A DNA stretch of 64,000 nucleotides from Cellvibrio polysaccharolyticus (GTDB lineage Bacteria; Pseudomonadota; Gammaproteobacteria; Pseudomonadales; Cellvibrionaceae): positions 496,001 to 560,000 of the forward strand of contig NZ_PRDL01000001.1 of the NCBI RefSeq assembly GCF_015182315.1, written 5' to 3'. Below the pieces are notes generated by a model. The model saw nothing but the letters and a program-made list of their open reading frames with translations, did not search any database and was not told where the DNA came from. The first letter of the stretch is position 1; the number at the start of each line of letters is the position of its first letter. Position numbers and translations under genes: made by a program. Below, piece by piece: positions 17,425-24,907 of the stretch.

Positions 17425-18519
17425 TTAACTGCCGTACAGGTTTTCGTGTTGGATTACCATGGCTTTGAGAGAGAACTCCTGCTCAATGCGCGCCTTGGCA
17501 CACTCACCATAATAAGTTTTTGTTGCTGGCTCATTGGCAAGTGACGCTATGGCATCTGCCAGGCCGGTGATATCACCTTTTTCAATTAAAATGCCGTTCA
17601 GGCCGTCGATAATCAATTCCGGGTTGCCACCAACATTGGTTGCTACCACGGGCAAGCCGGCTTGCATATATTCCATTAGCGTATTGGACAACCCTTCCGA
17701 GTCTGATACCAGCAGGCCGATATCGGCTTGCGATAATAGGCGGCGTGGCTCATTGACTTGCCCCAGCCAATGGATGGCATCGGCAATACCTTTTTCGGCG
17801 ATAAAGGCTTCTATTTCCTGAACATAGGTGGCGTCCTGTTTTTCGCCTGCCAGTGCCAGTTCCACCACATGTCCGGTAACCAGTAGAGCATGTACCGCTT
17901 TGATGGCGTCCAGAGTTCGTTTGACCGGTTTGACGTTGGCGACCAGAATCAGCTTGATGCTTTCAGTGGCCGAAAAAATTGCTTCATGCGCATTGCTATC
18001 GGTATCAAAGGCGTCGATGCCATTGTAGATAATGTGTTTTTTATGGTCCGGTAATTGTTCCTGTTGGCTAATCAACTCAGCGACCGCTGCTGAGTTGGAA
18101 ACCACAGCGTCCGTTCGGAAGGCGAGCCTGCGAAAAATCCACGAGGGTTTGCCGTGGTAAATTAATCCCATGTCTCTGCGTGACGTGATGATGCGGAGCC
18201 TTGAGGATTTCAGCAACGCAGGAGCCAGAATACAGGCATCCGGGAACCAGGCATGAACTACCTGCACACCTTGCTGGATCAACTGTTGGCGGAAAGCCAT
18301 CAGGGTTTTGATCGCATTCCAGCTAAAAATTCGGCTGATGCCAAGCGTTCGTACCGCGCAGGGGAAATCAAAGCCATCGCGGGTGAAGGCGGTATCTCTT
18401 AAAAGCACCAGCTCAACATCGTGTTTGTGTGCGGTTAAACCTTCTGCCAGCTTGAAAATTTGTCGTTCGCTACCGGCGGCAATACTGTGCAACGCATCGA
18501 CGAGGATGGTAATTTTCAT
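17425..18519 (-). CDS. Glycosyltransferase family 4
   Basis: 364 aa. The ATG at 18519 overlaps the stop of the upstream GT2 gene as ATGA and gives the classical start MKITILVDALHSIAAGSERQIFKLAEGL. An ATG 10 codons further upstream lies inside the GT2 gene and is less likely. The C-lobe includes IKLILVANVKPVKRTLDAIKAV and VSDSEGLSNTLMEYMQAGLPVVATNVGGNPELI, with the E-x7-E type motif. The retaining GT-B transferase would add a sugar at the cytoplasmic side. Confidence 0.9.
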   Translation of the reverse strand: MKITILVDALHSIAAGSERQIFKLAEGLTAHKHDVELVLLRDTAFTRDGFDFPCAVRTLGISRIFSWNAIKTLMAFRQQLIQQGVQVVHAWFPDACILAPALLKSSRLRIITSRRDMGLIYHGKPSWIFRRLAFRTDAVVSNSAAVAELISQQEQLPDHKKHIIYNGIDAFDTDSNAHEAIFSATESIKLILVANVKPVKRTLDAIKAVHALLVTGHVVELALAGEKQDATYVQEIEAFIAEKGIADAIHWLGQVNEPRRLLSQADIGLLVSDSEGLSNTLMEYMQAGLPVVATNVGGNPELIIDGLNGILIEKGDITGLADAIASLANEPATKTYYGECAKARIEQEFSLKAMVIQHENLYGS

Positions 18520-19667
18520 CGGGTTTCCTGTCCGCCGCGAGGTTTCCACATCACAATTTTTTCGCCTCTCGAATAGCGGATAAACGCAATCAGCGAAGCA
18601 ATATTAATCAGGCAGAAGTAATGGGGTAGCTTTAACAGTTTATGGTGGGAGCTACCGCTCAATGCCGCCCATGCGGCCGCGCCGTAAAATAGAATTTGTA
18701 CGGCATAAGTAAACGCATAGAAGGGATCGTTGCCAGTGATAAAGCCGTTGCTGATAAAAGCAATAATTAGCGGTATAAACGCCAGGTAGCGCAGGAATTT
18801 ATGGGAGATCAGTTGCAGTGAAAAAACGCCATAATGTTTCGGGTTGAAGAGGTGGCGCATGTCGGCCATTGCCCAATACGCCCGTAACGAAACCCGAACA
18901 CGCATATTAAATTCTTTCTGATCGTCTTCAAGAATTTCTTCATTGAGCAAAGCTTTTTCACAATAGACCACGCGCTTGCCCTGAGTGACCACCTTTAACG
19001 GCTGTACAAAATCGGGTAATTGGTCTGCTTGCATGTTCTGGTAAAGGTCGCGACGAATGGCATCAATACCGCCATCCACTCCAACGACGGATGAAACGCG
19101 GGTTTCCAGTCGGCGCAGCAAGTTTTCGTATTTCATGTAAGCGCTACAGCCATCACCGGCCACTTTGCCTTCAGTGGTGACGTAGATCATTTTACCGGTA
19201 ACATAACCCACGGATTGATCCTGAAAGCATTCCACCAGGTTGTGGACTGCATCCGGGTGATAAATGCTATTGGCATCCGAAAAGATAACAATATCACTGT
19301 GTACCGAGGCCATTGCCAGATTGAGCGCGCTGGTTTTACCTTGTCGTGGTGACTGTCTTATCAGACTCACCCGTTTATCTTCTGCGGCAATAGTTTGCAC
19401 AATGTCATCAGTGCCATCCGTAGACTCATCCGAGATGACAATAATATTCAGATGGTCTGCCGGATACTGCTGGTCAAGTTTGTTGCGAATGGTCGCCTCT
19501 ATATGGGCTGCTTCATTATAAGCCGCGATCAATACCGTTACTTTGGGCGGTTCGCTGGGGGCAATTTGTATACCCGGTTTATGAGCCGGTAAAACCTTTA
19601 ACAAGAGCGGGTAGCCTGCGTAGATATAAATAACCAGCAAGGCGCTAATCCAGAAGATAATTTCCAC
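18516..19667 (-). CDS. Membrane-bound glycosyltransferase family 2, exosortase-associated
   Basis: 383 aa, ATG at 19667, immediately after the exosortase gene. An N-terminal membrane helix (IIFWISALLVIYIYAGYPLLL) is followed by the GT-A domain: VTVLIAAYNEAAHIEATI, IIVISDESTDGTDDIV, VIFSDANSIYHPDAV, GVDGGIDAIRR, and EEILEDDQKEFNMRVRVSLRAYW in place of the QxxRW region. Two or three hydrophobic segments close the protein. This layout matches processive-type transferases such as those of hyaluronan/PGA synthase relatives. It is the first sugar-transfer gene of the minus-strand operon. Confidence 0.87.
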   Translation of the reverse strand: MEIIFWISALLVIYIYAGYPLLLKVLPAHKPGIQIAPSEPPKVTVLIAAYNEAAHIEATIRNKLDQQYPADHLNIIVISDESTDGTDDIVQTIAAEDKRVSLIRQSPRQGKTSALNLAMASVHSDIVIFSDANSIYHPDAVHNLVECFQDQSVGYVTGKMIYVTTEGKVAGDGCSAYMKYENLLRRLETRVSSVVGVDGGIDAIRRDLYQNMQADQLPDFVQPLKVVTQGKRVVYCEKALLNEEILEDDQKEFNMRVRVSLRAYWAMADMRHLFNPKHYGVFSLQLISHKFLRYLAFIPLIIAFISNGFITGNDPFYAFTYAVQILFYGAAAWAALSGSSHHKLLKLPHYFCLINIASLIAFIRYSRGEKIVMWKPRGGQETR

Positions 19668-21125
19668 TTAGTTGTCCTTCAACAGCATGAAATCAGAAAT
19701 GACGTCGTTAAATACCGGGACGACATTGTCACAGGCTTGGGCATCACAAGGTGTTTGCAATGTCACAATAGTAAAAAAAGGTGACTGCGTTATTGCTGCC
19801 GGTATCTGCAGTAATTTTGCCTGGCTCATTGAGCCCGTCCGGTATGGGCCCACTTCCAGCCATTGCAGTTGCACCACTTCCCGGATTCCGGCTTTTTGTC
19901 GAAAGCGCGTTAACACACCGGGGAGGATTTCGGAGCCGGTTTGCTCCTGTATTGCCCAGCTTTCGTTGTTAAACAAGCGGGGCAGATAAGGAACAAGCTT
20001 GTCTGTTTTATCGACACGTTGGTAATGGTCGATGTTGATATAAACCGCTACACCATCGCGCTCAACGCGGCGGGTTTCATGAAACCCGCCAGCGGCGAGT
20101 GTAACCGGGATGGGCAAAGTCACATTGGCCGGGTTACTGGTAATCTCCAGCCGGGTTTGCCAGTCGGTAAATGCTGGTTTGTTCGTCAGTAACCATACCG
20201 CCAGAGGGCCGGATGCCAGCAGGATGATGCCTGCAATAATGGAGAGCAACGAGGGTAATTGCAGGCTGATGGGTGATCTTTGCGGTTGGCGCACAACCGG
20301 GGCAAAGTAGATGGCAGGTAAACACAGGCAGCCGAATAATATCCAGCCAAAATATTCATGGTCTGCCATCAGCGGGCTTTGCATTTTTGTTTCGTGACCT
20401 ACCAGAATCAAAATAAATATTCGAATCCAGTTGGCGAATAAACCGATTGATGCTGCAACCAGCAGTGTCATCAGCATGCGCTTGATGTTGTAGTGATTTA
20501 ACAGGCTGATGATGTAACCCAGGGCGAGGGCGATAACGAAATAACGAATGCCTGAGCAGCCATCGGCAATAAGAATATGCCCGTAGGGAATAAAAATACT
20601 ATTGCCTTCAATAAGTGCAGGCATGCCGATCGCCTTGACCATCCAGCCCACCACGTTACTGCTCATCGACAGTAGCAAATCATTGAGTTGATCCCAAACC
20701 GGGATGGCAAAAATGAGCAGAGCAAATACCAGTCGTTGCTGCCAGGCAGTTTTCAGACCGTAGATCGAGGCATAAAAAAGAAATAGCAGCGGCAGGATGG
20801 CAAGTTGTTCAATAATGAAGATATTCAGATGCCAGGCAAGCGCTTGAGTGACAGAAAAAATCACGAGAAGGATCAAGAGGCTCAGCCGAAGAGCGATGGG
20901 GTCTTTGTACGTTTGCCAGGGCAGGCTGTTATAAAAGAAATAAAAGAATGCGGCGATAATCAACAGGCCATGGGAAAGCCCTTCGTCCCAGCGAGTCCAG
21001 CGTTCAAAAAGACTTGTCCAGGTAGTGAAAAAAAGAATAACAAAGGCTGTGACCAGCAATAAAGGCAGCCATCGGGAAAGACCGGAAAATTTCCGGGGAA
21101 TGTGGGGTGGGGTGCGAACTTCCAT
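19668..21125 (-). CDS. xrtA: Exosortase (XrtA-type) with C-terminal EpsI domain
   Basis: 485 aa, ATG at 21125. Residues about 20-280 form the multi-pass exosortase domain with the three catalytic positions visible: Cys190 in LIADGCSGIRY, Arg235 in FANWIRI and His256 in MADHEYFGW. The C-terminal part (about 300-485) is periplasmic and resembles the EpsI domain, including VYINIDHYQRV and a pair of cysteines near the end (PCDAQAC). Exosortases cleave and re-anchor proteins with a PEP-CTERM tail in the inner membrane. A substrate gene lies directly upstream at 21256-22005, separated by a terminator, so this gene probably has its own promoter in 21126-21206. Assignment to the A subclass rests on PrsK/PrsR and the linked glycan genes. 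Confidence 0.88.
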   Translation of the reverse strand: MEVRTPPHIPRKFSGLSRWLPLLLVTAFVILFFTTWTSLFERWTRWDEGLSHGLLIIAAFFYFFYNSLPWQTYKDPIALRLSLLILLVIFSVTQALAWHLNIFIIEQLAILPLLFLFYASIYGLKTAWQQRLVFALLIFAIPVWDQLNDLLLSMSSNVVGWMVKAIGMPALIEGNSIFIPYGHILIADGCSGIRYFVIALALGYIISLLNHYNIKRMLMTLLVAASIGLFANWIRIFILILVGHETKMQSPLMADHEYFGWILFGCLCLPAIYFAPVVRQPQRSPISLQLPSLLSIIAGIILLASGPLAVWLLTNKPAFTDWQTRLEITSNPANVTLPIPVTLAAGGFHETRRVERDGVAVYINIDHYQRVDKTDKLVPYLPRLFNNESWAIQEQTGSEILPGVLTRFRQKAGIREVVQLQWLEVGPYRTGSMSQAKLLQIPAAITQSPFFTIVTLQTPCDAQACDNVVPVFNDVISDFMLLKDN

Positions 21126-21206
21126 GCGTCAAACCGGAGCTGTTACCGATCCTGGATAGTAGCTGATGGACAGTCGCTTTAACAGCGGAGCCATTACAGT
21201 CAATAT

Positions 21207-21234
21207 AAAAAAGGCCAGCTTGCGCCGGCCTTTT
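21207..21234 (-). terminator. Intrinsic terminator after the PEP-CTERM gene
   Basis: AAAAGGCC and GGCCTTTT flank a short inner stem. Read on the minus strand the hairpin is followed by a T-run, 22 bp after the stop of the PEP-CTERM gene. It separates that gene from the exosortase operon. Confidence 0.75.
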
Positions 21235-21255
21235 CGTGTCTTGCCTGGTCAGTAA

Positions 21256-22005
21256 TCAGGAGCGCATGCGACGACGTGCAGCACCGAGACCCAGCAGACC
21301 CAAACCGAGCAGCAACAAAGTGCCTGGTTCCGGTACTTGGCCAACGGTCACGTTATCAATGCCCCAGCCATCACGAGCGGCATAACCTGTATCAAAAATC
21401 AGGCTGGCGCTGGAGATGCTTACATCGCTGGTAAGAGTAATGTACTTGATATTGCCGTTTGGCAGGGCACTGGTCAGTTGATAAGTAGCATCAACTTCGC
21501 TGCCGTCGGTCAACTTCAGGATCAGGCGAGCGCCCTGGTCGTTGGCATCAGCCAGATAAAAGCCGATGGCATTGAACGGTGCGCCACCGATGGAGATGTT
21601 CCACTGCACTTTCTTGGCATCGTTGCTATCGAGCCAGTTTCCTGATGCTACTTCACGGCCTTCTTCGCCCGTAGAAGAGTCTTCAATTTTCAATTCTGTA
21701 GATCGCTCGGTGTCACCGGCATTGGTGCCGCCAGGAGTTACCAGAGTAAAGTCGCCAACGCTGGTTTGAAAGGTGGTTGCAGTATCAACCCAGGCCAATT
21801 GGTCGTTAGAGTGTGACTGGGCAAAACCATGCAGTGGCAGATTTTCAAAATCTTCCGTTACATGATGGTTCAATTTGCTGAGAAAAAGGGCTTCAGCCGC
21901 GGCAGCGTCATCAAATACATTAATGCTGATAACAGCAGCCTGGGTAGTGGAAGCTGCAGCGAGCAATGCTCCTCCAGCCAACAGCGTTTTCATAAATGCT
22001 TTCAT
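21256..22005 (-). CDS. PEP-CTERM sorting-signal protein
   Basis: 249 aa from ATG at 22005, which has a GGAAGAT ribosome-binding site; an in-frame ATG at 22083 further upstream has none. A signal peptide (MKAFMKTLLAGGALLAAASTTQA) leads the mature protein. The C-terminus is a textbook exosortase signal: VPEP, a hydrophobic LLLLGLGLLGLGA helix and a basic RRRMRS tail. The body is a secreted beta-rich domain (FENLPLHGF, NAIGFYLADANDQGARLILKL, DGWGIDNVTVG) common among PEP-CTERM proteins but of unknown function. Its own sigma-54 promoter and the nearby PrsR suggest co-expression with the exopolysaccharide. Confidence 0.92.
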   Translation of the reverse strand: MKAFMKTLLAGGALLAAASTTQAAVISINVFDDAAAAEALFLSKLNHHVTEDFENLPLHGFAQSHSNDQLAWVDTATTFQTSVGDFTLVTPGGTNAGDTERSTELKIEDSSTGEEGREVASGNWLDSNDAKKVQWNISIGGAPFNAIGFYLADANDQGARLILKLTDGSEVDATYQLTSALPNGNIKYITLTSDVSISSASLIFDTGYAARDGWGIDNVTVGQVPEPGTLLLLGLGLLGLGAARRRMRS

Positions 22006-22083
22006 CGCGTTATCTTCCGTGTAAATAAAATGAGGGGATGTGAAGTTTGGTCTTCGGGACCTGATCACTAACGGATAATACAA

Positions 22084-22099
22084 AGCAGTTATTGTGCCA
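22084..22099 (-). promoter_or_regulatory. Sigma-54 (RpoN) promoter of the PEP-CTERM gene
   Basis: On the minus strand the sequence reads TGGCACAATAACTGCT. GG and GC are separated by the exact -24/-12 spacing, and the -24 half is a perfect TGGCAC. Transcription would start near 22073, about 68 bp before the ATG at 22005. PrsR, encoded at 23514-24899, is a sigma-54 activator with an intact GAFTGA loop. Confidence 0.8.
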
Positions 22100-22223
22100 A
22101 CTAAAAAAATCCATTTTTTTCAATGAGTTATAAGAATTGTTGGCAGGTTTTTTTGGTGGGGTGTAAAAAAAACCAACACCCCTCTTGATGTAAATCAAAT
22201 GCTTGAGTGAGGATTGAAGCAGG

Positions 22224-22254
22224 CGCGGTGCCTGGCTGCGAGTCAGGCACCGCG
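22224..22254 (-). terminator. Strong hairpin after the FN3 lipoprotein gene
   Basis: CGCGGTGCCTG and CAGGCACCGCG make an 11-bp perfect stem with a 9-base loop, 9 bp after the stop of the lipoprotein gene. There is no clear T-run in the minus direction, so factor-dependent or partial termination is possible. Confidence 0.5.
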
Positions 22255-22263
22255 TTGCTTTTG

Positions 22264-23322
22264 CTATTGAGGTCTGAGCGCGACAAATTCGCTATACAAG
22301 CCTTTGTTGTCATAAACGGCAATCTCAAAATCCCAATGGGGGGACCAGGACGCTGAAGTATAGGCGGTGGTGGTATTTCCAGGGATGGCCACCACTTTGT
22401 AAGCGCTCAGGCTGTCGGGGCGATAACGCAATTCATAACCCCGAATTTCATTCAGCTCCAGATAGCGGCCGTTTTCGCGTTGTTGCGGGTGTTGCCATGT
22501 CAATTTTACACCGGTCGTACTCAGGGTCCCGATAGTTTGGGCATCCAGCGGCAGACTAAAACCGGAGACGTTACCAGCGCCGTCGCGAGCACGAAGAGTG
22601 TAGGTATAGCGGGTGTTGGGCGAGAGGTTCTGATCCAGATAGGTCAGCACCCGGCCACTGATGGTGGCTACCAGGTCGCCATTACGATGAATCTCATAAA
22701 CACTGACCCCGACGTTATCGCGTGCTGCTTGCCATACCAGATCAATACGTGTGTCTTTAACGTTGGTGGCCTGGAAGCCGGAGGGGATTGATGGGGGCTG
22801 GTTGTCGTAAGGAAGTTCGCCAGGTCTTCCCGATGCCGAGCTGCTGGAGTTAGCCGCTGTGCCTGCAGGCGCGGTACGAATTGCCAGCGCTCCTGTGTAA
22901 GCTGACCAACTGGTGGTGCCACTCTGTACCCGGTAGAGATATTGTTGGCCGGGTTCCAGTCCATTATCGTTATAGGTGGGAGACTCTGTAGTAGCAATGA
23001 TTTTGCCGTTGCGGGTAATGCGATACTGAACTGCCTGAGTGCCCATCGACACCGCATCCCACGCCAGGCTCACGCTGGTCGCCGATATTTCATTGCTGTG
23101 TAAATTGGCTGGAGTGGCGGTACCGTTTGGCGACGGGATAGACGAAGCTTGTTGAGCGCTGGAAGGTGTCGGAGCAATTGAGGTTGCTGATGACGATGAG
23201 CCGGTGGTTACCGGACGAGAGTCTGAACCCGAGTCGCTGCCGCCACCACCACAGGCTACTGTAAGCAAGCTCATTACCAGCAGCGACTGCTGGCAAAAAA
23301 ATCGACAAATGTTACGGCTCAT
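22264..23322 (-). CDS. Lipoprotein with two fibronectin type III domains
   Basis: 352 aa from ATG at 23322. The N-terminus (SRNICRFFCQQSLLVMSLLTVACGGGGSDSG) is a lipoprotein signal with Cys24 as probable lipidation site, followed by a Ser/Pro/Thr-rich linker. Two FN3 domains follow: about residues 65-150 (SATSVSLAWDAV..QYRITRNGKIIATT..YLYRVQSG) and about 175-265 (KDTRIDLVWQAARDNVGVSVYEIHRNGDLVATI..YTYTLRARDGAGNVS). A third FN3-like stretch closes the protein. FN3 domains mediate binding or spacing in surface proteins. The gene sits between prsR and the PEP-CTERM gene, so a role in the extracellular matrix is likely, but no enzyme domain is visible. Confidence 0.82.
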   Translation of the reverse strand: MSRNICRFFCQQSLLVMSLLTVACGGGGSDSGSDSRPVTTGSSSSATSIAPTPSSAQQASSIPSPNGTATPANLHSNEISATSVSLAWDAVSMGTQAVQYRITRNGKIIATTESPTYNDNGLEPGQQYLYRVQSGTTSWSAYTGALAIRTAPAGTAANSSSSASGRPGELPYDNQPPSIPSGFQATNVKDTRIDLVWQAARDNVGVSVYEIHRNGDLVATISGRVLTYLDQNLSPNTRYTYTLRARDGAGNVSGFSLPLDAQTIGTLSTTGVKLTWQHPQQRENGRYLELNEIRGYELRYRPDSLSAYKVVAIPGNTTTAYTSASWSPHWDFEIAVYDNKGLYSEFVALRPQ

Positions 23323-23409
23323 GCTGCCATCCAAATAGTGAAAAGATGCAGGATGAGCAGGGAGGCAAAAAATTGCTTGAACCCCTCCAGGTCGGCCCGC
23401 TAATGGCGA

Positions 23410-23425
23410 TGCATGTAGCGTGTCA
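23410..23425 (-). promoter_or_regulatory. Weak sigma-54-like site upstream of the FN3 lipoprotein gene
   Basis: The minus strand reads TGACACGCTACATGCA. The -12 GC and the spacing are right, but the -24 element has GA instead of the nearly invariant GG. It lies about 90 bp before the lipoprotein start. Possibly a weak member of the same regulon, or chance. Confidence 0.3.
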
Positions 23426-23513
23426 TCCAAAGTCTCATGATGGCAAACTTGGCGGGGTTTTAAAATACCAAAAAAAATTTAAGCGTCAGTTTTTTTTACA
23501 CTTGTCGCTTAAG

Positions 23514-24899
23514 TCACTCATTTTCGATGCCATTTGGTACTTGCGTAACGGGCATATCGTATTTTTTGATAAGGTCATAAAAAGTTGGGCGGGTTATGCC
23601 CAGTAGTTTTGCGGCGGCGGAGATGTTGTTATCGGTCATACTCAGGGCGCGTAAAATTGCATTTCTTTCCGCTTCCTGCCGCACGTGGCGCAAGTTCAGG
23701 GATAGATCGCCGGCGATCTCCAAACCAAGATCGTCACGGGTTATATGCCGGCTGTCTGCCATAATCACCGCGCGTTTGACTTTGTTTTCCATCTCCCGAA
23801 TGTTGCCCGGCCAGGTATAGGATTCAATGGAGGCCACCGCATCCGGTGTAAAACCGGTAATTTGCTGGCGATGTTCTTTGGCAAAACGGTTCATAAAATG
23901 GCGGGCCAGCAAAACCTTGTCGCCGCTGCGCATGCGCAGCGGTGGAATCTCCACCGTCATCTCGCAGATGCGGTAAAACAGGTCTTCGCGGAAGGTGCCG
24001 TCATACACCATTTGTTGCAAGTTCTTGTTGGTAGCGCAGATCACCCGCACATCGACCGGGATTTCGGTGCGTCCGCCCACCCGTTCGATAACCCGCTCTT
24101 GCAGAAAACGCAGTAATTTGGACTGCAAATTCAGTGGCATGTCGCCTATTTCGTCAAGAAACAGTGTGCCTTCATGGGCGGTTTCCACCTTGCCCATAGT
24201 TTGCTTGTTAGCGCCGGTAAAAGCGCCTTTCTCGTAGCCAAACAGCTCGCTTTCGATCAGGTTTTCCGGCACGGCGGCGCAGTTGATGGCGATAAAGCGC
24301 CTGTCGCGGCGAGGGCTCAGCTGGTGGATGGCTCGGGCTAATACTTCTTTGCCGGTGCCGCTTTCACCAAGCAGGGTGCAGGTGACAGTGGTTGGCGAGA
24401 TCTTTTCCAGCTGGCGGCAAATCTTCAGCATCAGCGGGTCGTGCGTAATCAGGCCGTGTAAAGGTTCCTGTTGTGCCTGGCTGAGGCGACGGTTGTCCGC
24501 TTCCAGTTCATGAATATGAAAGGCGCGCTGCACGATCAAGTCGAGCGTGGCGGGATCAACCGGTTTTTGATAGTAATCGTAGGCACCCATAGCGACGGCG
24601 CGGATGGCATGTTCGTGATCGGTTTTTCCGGTCATCACGATAATTTTGCTGGCCGGGGAGATGCGTAAAATATCCTGAATGCATTTGAAGCCTTCGTCTA
24701 CACCATCTTCATCGGGCGGTAACCCGAGATCCTGAATAATGACTGCAGCTTCATGCAGGCGCAGGGCGGCAATGGCGTCCTGACGGTTTTCGGCAAATAC
24801 GGTTTCAAACTGGTCGAAGTGCCAGCGCAGCTGGCTTTGCAAGCCCCGGTCATCTTCGATAATCAACAGGGTGGTCTTACGGGCGTTCTGTTTGCTCAT
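23514..24899 (-). CDS. prsR: PrsR, sigma-54-dependent response regulator of the PEP-CTERM system
   Basis: 461 aa, ATG at 24899. An N-terminal receiver domain carries the acidic pocket IEDD, the phosphoacceptor Asp57 in VIIQDLGLPP and Lys112 in YYQKPV. A central AAA+ domain has Walker A GESGTGKE (178-185), GAFTGA (225-230) for sigma-54 contact, LFLDEIGDMPL (Walker B) and an arginine-finger region. The C-terminus is a Fis-type helix-turn-helix (NNISAAAKLLGITRPTFYDLIKKY). PrsK would phosphorylate it. Expected targets are sigma-54 promoters of PEP-CTERM and exopolysaccharide genes; one such promoter lies at 22084-22099. The start follows 8 bp after prsK. Confidence 0.93.
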   Translation of the reverse strand: MSKQNARKTTLLIIEDDRGLQSQLRWHFDQFETVFAENRQDAIAALRLHEAAVIIQDLGLPPDEDGVDEGFKCIQDILRISPASKIIVMTGKTDHEHAIRAVAMGAYDYYQKPVDPATLDLIVQRAFHIHELEADNRRLSQAQQEPLHGLITHDPLMLKICRQLEKISPTTVTCTLLGESGTGKEVLARAIHQLSPRRDRRFIAINCAAVPENLIESELFGYEKGAFTGANKQTMGKVETAHEGTLFLDEIGDMPLNLQSKLLRFLQERVIERVGGRTEIPVDVRVICATNKNLQQMVYDGTFREDLFYRICEMTVEIPPLRMRSGDKVLLARHFMNRFAKEHRQQITGFTPDAVASIESYTWPGNIREMENKVKRAVIMADSRHITRDDLGLEIAGDLSLNLRHVRQEAERNAILRALSMTDNNISAAAKLLGITRPTFYDLIKKYDMPVTQVPNGIENE

Positions 24900-24907
24900 A
24901 ATACTCT

